From: Pseudomonadota bacterium
GTDB taxonomy: Bacteria; Pseudomonadota; Alphaproteobacteria; Acetobacterales; Acetobacteraceae
Reading direction: 5' to 3'
Assembly (NCBI GenBank): GCA_021845835.1
Contig: JAJZVE010000226.1
Span: forward strand, 1 to 7,256
Length of the DNA: 7,256 nucleotides
Shown here: positions 1-5,666 of the stretch, piece by piece
Layout of the letters: every line of letters begins with the position of its first letter
How positions within the stretch are numbered: position 1 is the stretch's first letter
Position numbers and translations under genes: made by a program
The notes under the pieces: model-generated
What the model saw: only the letters and a program-made list of their open reading frames with translations
Database searches by the model: none
What the model was told of the DNA's origin: nothing

Positions 1-14
1 GATCTCGCTGAGGC

Positions 15-974
15 ATGGTGCAGGTGTTCCGTTCGCTGGCCGTCGCCGGCTGTGCCCTCATGCTGCTGGCGGTGCGTCCGCACGGCGCGAGTGCCGATGG
101 CAAACTCGGGATCTATGAGGGAGCCGGCTGTGACGGGGCGCGCCGGATCGGTCGGTTCACGCACTGGCTTGGCCGATCACCCGCCTGGGTGATCGACTTT
201 CTTGCCTACGACAGTTGGCGGAGCATGCGCCATTCCGCCGAATGGATCCTGCGCTGCTGGCGCGGCGCTCCGTATCATCTGTCTCTCGCGGTTCCGCTGC
301 TACCGCAAGACGAGACGGCAACCCTCGCCGACGGGGCGCGCGGGGCGTATGATTCCGATTTCCGGGAATTGGCTGAGCTCCTTGTGCGGGACGGCCGCGC
401 CGATGCGGTGATCCGGCTCGGCTGGGAGTTCAACGGCGCATGGATGCCCTGGAACGCGGCCAAGGACCCCGCCGCGTTCGTCACCTACTGGCGTCGTGTC
501 GTCGCCGTCATGCGCGCGGTCCGCGGGGCGGCATTCCGCTTCGACTGGGCGCCCTCGCTTGGCAGGAACGCGATCGCGCCGGATCTGGTCTACCCCGGCG
601 ACGACGTGGTCGATGTGATCGGCCTCAGCGTATACAATCAAAGCTGGAGCAAGCCGCGCCGCGACAGCGCCGCACGTTGGCAGGAGTTGCTAAGCCGCCC
701 CTTTGGGCTCGACTGGCAGCGGCAGTTCGCGCAAGCGCATCGCAAGCTGCGGTCGTTCCCGGAATGGGGCACCGGACGGCGCCCCGACGGGGCCGGCGGC
801 GGCGACGATCCCGGCTTCATCGCGCGGATGGCGGAGCTGATTGGCGCGCCAGACGTTCTTTACGATGGTTACTGGGACTATCCCGCGCCTGACTATTTCG
901 CGCTTATTTCGACCGGCGAATTCCCGCGCGCCGCCGCGGCGTTTCGCCGCGCTTTCGGCCGGCCCCGCGACTGA
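15..974 (+). CDS. Secreted GH26-like glycoside hydrolase (beta-mannanase/endoglycanase-like)
   Basis: This 319-residue protein probably hydrolyses a beta-linked polysaccharide outside the cytoplasm. Residues 1-27 look like a Sec signal peptide: Arg6, a hydrophobic core at about 8-20, and an A-S-A cleavage site before Asp28. The rest resembles the (beta/alpha)8 GH26-type fold. R-L-G-W-E-F-N at 134-140 gives Glu138 as the likely acid/base. F-D-W-A-P at 176-180 and a Y-P-G-D-D-V-V-D-V-I-G-L-S-V-Y strand at 193-207 follow. F-P-E-W-G at 248-252 gives Glu250 as the likely nucleophile. The motif order matches the glycosidase domain of the gene at 5667, so the two are paralogues. An in-frame stop at 9-11 limits the start to 15 or later. 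GAGG lies very close to the ATG, so the GTG codons at 18 or 24 are alternatives. The gene converges on the GT2 gene. Substrate is unknown; cleavage of the locus's own glycan is inferred. Confidence 0.8.
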   Translation: MVQVFRSLAVAGCALMLLAVRPHGASADGKLGIYEGAGCDGARRIGRFTHWLGRSPAWVIDFLAYDSWRSMRHSAEWILRCWRGAPYHLSLAVPLLPQDETATLADGARGAYDSDFRELAELLVRDGRADAVIRLGWEFNGAWMPWNAAKDPAAFVTYWRRVVAVMRAVRGAAFRFDWAPSLGRNAIAPDLVYPGDDVVDVIGLSVYNQSWSKPRRDSAARWQELLSRPFGLDWQRQFAQAHRKLRSFPEWGTGRRPDGAGGGDDPGFIARMAELIGAPDVLYDGYWDYPAPDYFALISTGEFPRAAAAFRRAFGRPRD

Positions 975-976
975 GC

Positions 977-989
977 GCAACGGGGTTGC
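977..989. terminator. Short inverted repeat between convergent genes
   Basis: GCAAC, a GGG loop and GTTGC form a perfect 5-bp stem within the 30 bases separating the two convergent stop codons. Its position suits a bidirectional terminator. The stem is short and no T-run follows on either strand, so this is a weak call. Confidence 0.2.
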
Positions 990-1004
990 CGCAGGCGCGT
1001 CGAG

Positions 1005-2024
1005 TCACGGGTGGGACGAGCTGACGGCGTCCATTGGCGTGGCCTCGTGCCGGGTGATGCCGGCAAGCACGGACCGCCAGAAGCCGAACGACCAGCCGGC
1101 GTGCATGATCATCGCTGCAGGTCCGCCGGCGGCGAGGCGCATGTCCCGTGCGCCGAGACCGAGCAGCACGCCATACCCGAGGCAGACCAGCGCCCAGCTC
1201 ACCAAGGGCGCCGCCGCCGCCAAAGAGAATGGCGCGAGCAGGGCGAGGACCGCCGCGGGAAGAACGGCCGCCGGTGCAAGCTGCCGCAGCCGTGGCCGCG
1301 TCCGGTGCTTGAGGATGTGTCGCGCGCGGCCGGCGCCGTGCCTGGCATACTGGCGGAACAGCGGCAGCGGCGCGTTGCGCGGGAAATAAGTGATCGCGGT
1401 TGCGCCGGTAAGCCAGATGCGAAATCCGGCTGTCGCCAGGCGTGTGTCGAGCTCGGCATCCTCGTTATGGGAAAAGCTCTCGTCGTAGCCGCCGATGGCG
1501 CGAAAAGCGGCCATTCGCATCAGCGCATGATGTCCGTGATCCACCCATGCGCCCGGCTGCCCGCACCTGCGGTGCGCCGATCCACCGTTGCCAAGTCGCG
1601 AATTCTGTACGGCCGCGACCACCCGCTGGAACCATGTCGTTCCGGCGGCGCTCATGCTGACAACAACCGAGTCCGCGCCGGTACGGAGGGCTTCTTCCAG
1701 CAGCGTTCGGAAATACCGGGGCGGGTAGCAGGCATGCGCGTCCACGCGGACAAGGAACGTCGCTGCATCGCCGAATACCGCCACGGCGAGATTGATGGCT
1801 GCAGCCTGGATGCGCCGGGGATTGTCGAGGAAGACAACCCGCCGATCCCGGGCCGCAAGCCGCCGCGCAATCTCCCGGCTGCGATCCGTACTTCGTCCGT
1901 CGGCAATGACGATCCGTGCCGGCATCGCTCCTTCGTCCGAGAGCAAGCCGATAACCAGGTCTTCGAGGAATGCTTCTTCGTTGCAGCAGGGGATCACCAC
2001 CAGAAGGCGCGCCGTCGTCGCCAT
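1005..2024 (-). CDS. exoA: ExoA-like family 2 glycosyltransferase
   Basis: This 339-residue, membrane-associated GT-A glycosyltransferase resembles ExoA of succinoglycan synthesis, which adds a glucose to the lipid-linked repeat unit; the sugar used here is inferred. The N-terminus has the GT2 signature V-V-I-P-C-C-N-E-E at 9-17 and A-D-G-R-S-T-D at 41-47. R-V-D-A-H at 93-97 is the DXD-like metal/nucleotide site. ExoA-type motifs follow: N-S-R-L-G-N-G-G-S-A-H at 141-151, W-V-D-H-G-H-H-A at 160-167, and G-G-Y-D-E-S-F-S-H-N-E-D-A-E-L-D at 178-193 with the catalytic-base region at Glu188-Asp189. R-Q-Y-A-R-H-G-A-G-R-A-R at 224-235 stands in for the Q/RxxRW element. Hydrophobic segments at about 248-295 and 300-322 suggest C-terminal membrane helices. 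The ATG at 2024 is chosen because the family starts there and a GAGGA sequence precedes it. The GT4 gene lies 77 bases upstream, so co-transcription is likely. Confidence 0.85.
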   Translation of the reverse strand: MATTARLLVVIPCCNEEAFLEDLVIGLLSDEGAMPARIVIADGRSTDRSREIARRLAARDRRVVFLDNPRRIQAAAINLAVAVFGDAATFLVRVDAHACYPPRYFRTLLEEALRTGADSVVVSMSAAGTTWFQRVVAAVQNSRLGNGGSAHRRCGQPGAWVDHGHHALMRMAAFRAIGGYDESFSHNEDAELDTRLATAGFRIWLTGATAITYFPRNAPLPLFRQYARHGAGRARHILKHRTRPRLRQLAPAAVLPAAVLALLAPFSLAAAAPLVSWALVCLGYGVLLGLGARDMRLAAGGPAAMIMHAGWSFGFWRSVLAGITRHEATPMDAVSSSHP

Positions 2025-2101
2025 GTCCTCGCTTCGTTCGCACGGCCGAAGCGATGGGGCGCCGCCAAAATGCGTCGTGCGGGCGTCGCGGCCGAGTCTG
2101 C

Positions 2102-3385
2102 TCATGGCGAGCCGGTGCGACCGCCGAGCAGAGGATCGGACGGCGATGCAGCCCTCCCGGAAAACGCCGTCGCCGGCGCGCGAGTCGGTGGACCTTGTGC
2201 CGCCGCGGTCCAGGCCGCCCAATACTCGGCGAACACATGCGCGAAGGTGAACCGCTGGCTTTCATCGCGGCAGGCGGCCGACAACGCCGCCCAATCCGGC
2301 GGCGTTTCGACGATGCGGCGCAGCGTTGCCTCAAGGGCGGTACCGTCGCCGGCCGGAAAGAGGAAACCGGTCTTGCCCTCGCGGATCATTTCCGGGATGC
2401 CGCCGATCGCGGCGCCGATCACCGGCACGCCGAAACCCATCGCTTCGTGGATCACGCGCGGCAGGGCGTCCTCGACGATCGAGGGAACGACGAGTGCGTC
2501 GATGCCAGCGAAGAAGTCGGAGGGCGCCACGCGACCCAGGAATTCGATCTGCGCACACGCGAACCGCGACTTGAGCGCGGCTTCGTAGGCCAAGGGGCCG
2601 ACGCCGCCCACACAGACGCGGATGTGCTGCTGCCCGATGCGCTCGGCGGCTGTCAGCAGCAGTTCGAGTCCCTTGATCGGTTCGAGCCGGCCAAGAAACC
2701 CGAGGCGCACCGGTTCGCCTGGGGCCGGGAGTGTGCGCCCGAGGGGCAGCACAACGTCGGTGTTGCAGCCGTGGATCACGCGCTTGTCGATGGCGTAGGG
2801 AAACAGGCCGAAGCCCTCAATTCGGCTCAAAAGCCGGCGGCTGACGGCGGTGACCACGCCGACGTGCCGCGACAGCACCCGGCGCGGTGCGCACAGCATG
2901 CGGCACCGCAGGCAGCGGCGCGAGCAGTTTCGGCCCTGCCGGTACATCACGGAGTTGACGCAGGCCGTGTAGTGATCGTGCAGCGTCTGCACGGTGGGAA
3001 TGCCGAGCCCGGCGAGCATCGGCCAGATGGCGCAACTGAAGCCCTGGAGGTTATGGATGTTGACGACATCCGGCGCCTCCCGGCGAATCACTCGGCGCAA
3101 GCGCCGCGCCATGACGGGATTGCAAGCCTCGACGAAGTGCCAGAGCGGCTTGAGCCAGACCGGTCGCCGGCCGGCCCCGTGCGGAAAGAACACGTTGAAC
3201 AGCGGCACGCCCTGTACGTGCACGCCTTCGACGATGCGCTCCGCCGACGAGCGGTCGGGTGACAATGTGACGACCACGGCTTCGCCGCCGTTGCGCACCA
3301 CGCCTTCCGCAAGCAGCTTGACGGTCGCCTCGGCGCCCCCGACGGCGTTCGGAACATAGAGCGTGCTGACGAAAAGAATCTTCAC
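2102..3385 (-). CDS. Family 4 glycosyltransferase (GT-B fold)
   Basis: This is a cytoplasmic GT-B glycosyltransferase of about 427 residues that probably adds a sugar from a nucleotide donor to a lipid-linked glycan. The N-terminal K-I-L-F-V-S-T-L-Y strand leads to G-G-A-E at 16-19, the usual glycine-rich acceptor-side loop. A cysteine-rich stretch (Cys142, 154, 158, 161, 165) follows T-L-H-D-H-Y, as in several GT4 subgroups. The C-terminal donor domain has L-G-F-L-G-R-L-E-P-I-K-G at 228-239 with Arg233 and Lys238. It also has P-S-I-V-E-D-A-L-P-R-V-I-H-E-A at 301-315, the EX7E region, in which the first Glu is Asp306 and the second is Glu314. A Pro/Gly/Ser-rich tail covers roughly the last 30 residues. 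No ATG fits the start. GTG at 3385 gives the typical M-K-I-L-F beginning; TTG at 3406 would add seven residues. Neither has a clear ribosome site. The donor and acceptor cannot be read from the sequence. Confidence 0.85.
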   Translation of the reverse strand: MKILFVSTLYVPNAVGGAEATVKLLAEGVVRNGGEAVVVTLSPDRSSAERIVEGVHVQGVPLFNVFFPHGAGRRPVWLKPLWHFVEACNPVMARRLRRVIRREAPDVVNIHNLQGFSCAIWPMLAGLGIPTVQTLHDHYTACVNSVMYRQGRNCSRRCLRCRMLCAPRRVLSRHVGVVTAVSRRLLSRIEGFGLFPYAIDKRVIHGCNTDVVLPLGRTLPAPGEPVRLGFLGRLEPIKGLELLLTAAERIGQQHIRVCVGGVGPLAYEAALKSRFACAQIEFLGRVAPSDFFAGIDALVVPSIVEDALPRVIHEAMGFGVPVIGAAIGGIPEMIREGKTGFLFPAGDGTALEATLRRIVETPPDWAALSAACRDESQRFTFAHVFAEYWAAWTAAAQGPPTRAPATAFSGRAASPSDPLLGGRTGSP

Positions 3386-3522
3386 GGTGCCGGTGTATGC
3401 CGGCAAGGATCAGTTGCTTGGCCCGGACACCGCCTGGGGAGGGCGCAGGCTGAAAACGTGGTGATCTTGCTCCTTGCGGCACTCGTTTGCATGGCACGGC
3501 AACTCCCCGGCGTTGCGGCGTC

Positions 3523-3542
3523 CGGCGGGCTTTGTCCCGCCG
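3523..3542. other. Perfect 7-bp GC hairpin in the presumed GT4 leader
   Basis: CGGCGGG, a 6-base loop and CCCGCCG form a perfect stem-loop. If the GT4 unit starts from the TATAAT near 3695, this hairpin sits in a long 5' untranslated leader. No T-run follows on either strand, so a simple intrinsic terminator is not supported. A role in leader RNA structure or attenuation is only a possibility. Confidence 0.35.
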
Positions 3543-3581
3543 ACAGCACTCGCGTGACGCAATCAAAGTCGGTCAGCGGAT

Positions 3582-3594
3582 TCGCTCTGAAATA
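3582..3594. repeat. 13-bp direct repeat, copy 1
   Basis: TCGCTCTGAAATA occurs here and again at 3661-3673, 79 bases apart start to start. A few flanking bases (GGAT) also match if one base is skipped. The two copies lie in the AT-rich divergent region, so they could be operator half-sites or the trace of a small duplication. Confidence 0.5.
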
Positions 3595-3660
3595 GAGACA
3601 GTCCATCTCACTTCAATCACGGTGAGCCGTTCAGCGAAGCAACCCACAGTCATAGAAGGA

Positions 3661-3673
3661 TCGCTCTGAAATA
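3661..3673. repeat. 13-bp direct repeat, copy 2
   Basis: This is the second exact copy of TCGCTCTGAAATA. It lies about 20 bases from the minus-strand TATAAT hexamer, on its downstream side, so a bound protein here could affect transcription of the GT4-GT2 unit. That role is inferred from position alone. Confidence 0.5.
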
Positions 3674-3692
3674 TGCAACACTCGGAAACTTT

Positions 3693-3724
3693 ATTATAAC
3701 TCACATTTATTTGATTTCTGGCAA
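3693..3724 (-). promoter_or_regulatory. Candidate sigma-70-type promoter for the GT4-GT2 unit
   Basis: Read on the minus strand, a perfect TATAAT lies at 3698-3693 and TTGCCA (5 of 6 to TTGACA) at 3724-3719. The 20-base spacer is longer than the usual 16-18, which weakens the call. Transcription from here would give a leader of roughly 300 bases before the GT4 start. Confidence 0.3.
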
Positions 3725-3818
3725 GTTGCATGTCGACGTGCCAAATGGATACTAAGCGATGCAGTGGTCCAGGCGCCAAGTCGATAATTCCAGTATATTT
3801 TGACAGGGTGGTCAGCCC

Positions 3819-5438
3819 GTGGACAGTCGGCAGGAGTGGGTGAGCGGGGACGCCGCACCTGCGTTGTGCCCGGGCAGACGGCGTTTTGCCATTCTTTGTC
3901 CCGGGAATGGCGTGCCACTCTGGCAGGCGGTCTGCGTGCGTGCGCTCACCGGCGTGGCGGAGCTGGCGGCTGTGCTGACGGCTCCGATCCCGGCGAATCC
4001 CCAAGGCTTGTTCCGTCGCGGCGTCGCAGCCGCCGTCGGCCTGAAGGGATCTGCGGTCGGTCTTTGCGATCCGGCAGCGCATCTGTCCGATGTCCCGCGA
4101 TTGCCGATGATGGCGGACGGTGTGGCGCTCGGCGTCGATTTCGTGCTCGCCCTGGTTCCGCCGGAAGTGGCCGCGCGTCGTGCTCCGTGGCCCGCGATGG
4201 TGTGGCACCTTCGGGTGGACGGCGGGCATGACGACCTCCCTGGCCTGCGGCAGGCGGCCCATGCGCGGCGCACAATGGCGGTCGAGGTGATCGCGACGGG
4301 TGGCGGCCTTGCCGCCGAGCGACTGCTGCATCGGGCTGTTCTGAAGACCCGCCGCAGTGTCGCTGGAACCCTCGCCGGCCTGACGGAGGCGGCGCCGGGC
4401 GTGCTGCTGGGCGCCTATCGCCGTGCCTGGAGCGGCGCATTGCCGCCTGCCGGTGACAGCGTGGCGAGAGAGCTGCCGCAGGCGAGCGTATTTCGGGCCG
4501 CTATCGGCCAAATCGACCGGACGTTGCGGGGCGGAGCCGCGCGGCTCTTCGTCCGCGATGTTTGGAATATCGGCATCATCGAGGCTCCGATTGAGACGAT
4601 TCTGGCCGGTGCGCCGCTGCCGTCGCCGCGCTGGCTTCAGGCGCCGCGTCGCGGACGGTTCCACGCCGATCCGTTTCCGCTGCACGTCGATGGCCGTCCC
4701 TGGCTCCTTTTCGAGATGTTCGACGAGGCGGAAGGCCGGGGCTGGATCGCTGCAACCGAACTTGCCGGTTTGAAAGCCGGTTCCGCCGCGGATGCGCCCG
4801 TGGCACTCGATCTCGGCTGCCATATGTCCTATCCGGCGGTGTTCGAATTCGGCGAGGCGACCTATTGCGTACCAGAACTGTCCGCGCTGGGCGGCCTGCA
4901 TCTGTACCGCATGGGCGCGACCTGCCAGGAATGGACGGAAGCGACCCATGTCCTCCCGGGACACAGGCTGCTGGACCCGACGCTGTTCCCGCATGAGAAC
5001 CGCTGGTGGCTGCTGGCCACGCTGGAAGGTCCTTTCTCCGACACCGACCTTTATGCCTGGCACGCCCCCACGCCGCTCGGCGACTGGACGGCGCACCCGC
5101 TGAATCCGATCAAGTCGGACGCAGGCTCCGCCCGACCGGCCGGCGCCGTGTTCCGCGCCCGCGGCGGCCTCTATCGTCCGGCCCAGGATTGCGTGAAGGG
5201 TTATGGCGCCGCCGTCGCGGTGAACCGCGTGCTGCGTCTCGATCCAACTGTGTTCGAGGAAACCGAGGTGGCGCGCATTGTGCCGCACCGCACATGGCCT
5301 TACCCGGACGGTGTTCACACGCTGAACGTTTGTGCAGGCGGCATCGTCATCGACGCCAAGCGCCGCGAAACCGATCCCTTTGCCCCGCTGCGGCGGATGG
5401 CGCGGCGCATCCGGCATCGCGCCGCGCGGCCCATGTGA
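3819..5438 (+). CDS. Formyltransferase-like / GINT1_N propeller fusion protein
   Basis: This 539-residue protein has no signal peptide or clear membrane helix. Residues 22-205 vaguely follow a formyltransferase-like fold: R-F-A-I-L at 22-26, P-L-W-Q-A at 33-37, V-D-F-V-L-A-L at 106-112 and a V-W-H-L-R stretch at 128-132 where the family usually has its N-x-H catalytic motif. Residues about 243-510 match the N-terminal domain of plant GINT1-type proteins and its bacterial relatives, a GH43-like five-bladed propeller: H-A-D-P-F at 282-286, W-L-L-F-E at 295-299, H-M-S-Y-P at 335-339, V-P-E at 351-353, L-D-P-T-L-F at 385-390, H-P-L-N-P at 426-430, A-R-P-A-G at 438-442, Y-R-P-A-Q-D-C at 452-458, and H-T-L-N at 500-503. 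Start: GTG at 3819 with AGGGTGG upstream; an in-frame stop at 3801-3803 prevents extension. Bacterial members tend to sit in glycan clusters, so sugar transfer or modification is likely, but the reaction is unknown. Confidence 0.75.
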   Translation: MDSRQEWVSGDAAPALCPGRRRFAILCPGNGVPLWQAVCVRALTGVAELAAVLTAPIPANPQGLFRRGVAAAVGLKGSAVGLCDPAAHLSDVPRLPMMADGVALGVDFVLALVPPEVAARRAPWPAMVWHLRVDGGHDDLPGLRQAAHARRTMAVEVIATGGGLAAERLLHRAVLKTRRSVAGTLAGLTEAAPGVLLGAYRRAWSGALPPAGDSVARELPQASVFRAAIGQIDRTLRGGAARLFVRDVWNIGIIEAPIETILAGAPLPSPRWLQAPRRGRFHADPFPLHVDGRPWLLFEMFDEAEGRGWIAATELAGLKAGSAADAPVALDLGCHMSYPAVFEFGEATYCVPELSALGGLHLYRMGATCQEWTEATHVLPGHRLLDPTLFPHENRWWLLATLEGPFSDTDLYAWHAPTPLGDWTAHPLNPIKSDAGSARPAGAVFRARGGLYRPAQDCVKGYGAAVAVNRVLRLDPTVFEETEVARIVPHRTWPYPDGVHTLNVCAGGIVIDAKRRETDPFAPLRRMARRIRHRAARPM

Positions 5439-5561
5439 AGTCGCGCAGCCCGTCACGTTTTCGCAAGCACTGAGCCAGTCGAGCACTGGTCGGCCCGTAT
5501 CATCGGCGTTCCGGAAAGTTGTCGGCATCCAAACTCGCGCCGTAAAGCAATTAAAATGTTG

Positions 5562-5589
5562 TTGTTCCATAAACCTAAAAGCTGATAAT
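5562..5589 (+). promoter_or_regulatory. Weak candidate promoter for the glycosidase-Hint gene
   Basis: TTGTTC (3 of 6 to TTGACA) at 5562-5567 and GATAAT (5 of 6 to TATAAT) at 5584-5589 are 16 bases apart in a locally AT-rich stretch. Transcription would start near 5596 and carry the 5614-5643 hairpin in its leader. Read-through from the upstream gene is equally possible. Confidence 0.25.
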
Positions 5590-5613
5590 CCTCCCGACAT
5601 CTATCGCCAATGA

Positions 5614-5643
5614 TGAGCCATGCCGCGAAGACGGCATGGTTCG
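5614..5643. other. Hairpin in the spacer before the glycosidase-Hint gene
   Basis: CCATGCCG, a 6-base loop and CGGCATGG form a perfect 8-bp stem at 5618-5639. Four further pairs, two of them G-U wobbles in RNA, extend it to 12. No T-run follows, so it is not a textbook intrinsic terminator. It ends 23 bases before the ATG at 5667, close to the GGGGACGG sequence that may serve as ribosome site. It could end transcription of the propeller gene or shape the next leader. A weaker inverted repeat (CCAGT/ACTGG) lies at 5475-5489, soon after the propeller gene's stop. Confidence 0.4.
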
Positions 5644-5666
5644 GCAGTTAACGGGGACGGATTTTC

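Larger units (their letters stand above)
3386..3818. promoter_or_regulatory. Divergent intergenic regulatory region
   Basis: This 433-base gap lies between the divergent GT4 and propeller-protein genes. The half next to the GT4 gene (to about 3580) is GC-rich and holds a hairpin. From about 3590 to 3810 the DNA is markedly more AT-rich than the rest of the window, as expected for a promoter and operator zone. It holds a 13-bp direct repeat, TATAAT on the minus strand, and TGGCA/TGCCA half-sites at 3719-3723 and 3739-3743. On the plus strand the best -10-like hexamer is GATAAT at 3783-3788, without a good -35. AGGGTGG at 3805-3811 is a plausible ribosome site for the GTG at 3819. Short open frames here look random. 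Confidence 0.55.

Noticed and set aside
45..53. Possible lipobox (V-A-G-C at residues 10-13) in the first glycosidase
   Set aside because: The signal would be only 12 residues with most of the hydrophobic core after the Cys. A normal A-S-A cleavage site at residue 27 explains the sequence better.
2025..2222. Upstream extension of the GT2 gene to 2222
   Set aside because: The extra 66 residues are Arg/Ser-rich, unlike the family, and would overlap the end of the GT4 gene. The ATG at 2024 has a good ribosome site.
1011..3262. Long plus-strand open frames opposite the two glycosyltransferase genes
   Set aside because: They are low-complexity, Arg/Ala/Gly-rich translations without motifs, while the minus strand gives clear GT2 and GT4 signatures.
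3487..3669. 60-codon plus-strand frame in the divergent region
   Set aside because: It has no ribosome site, no recognisable motif, and it runs across the repeat and AT-rich regulatory zone.
3719..3730. Sigma-54-like TGGCA...TTGCA
   Set aside because: The distance between the GG and GC elements is 8 instead of 12 bases, so it does not fit the -24/-12 spacing.
3800..3805. Perfect TTGACA on the plus strand
   Set aside because: A matching -10 would fall inside the coding region after 3819, and no TATAAT-like hexamer is there.
3573..5600. A 675-codon open frame on the minus strand opposite the propeller gene
   Set aside because: Its translation is rich in Arg, Gly, Ala and His, with no recognisable domain. 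The opposite strand carries many conserved family motifs. Long antisense frames are common in GC-rich DNA.
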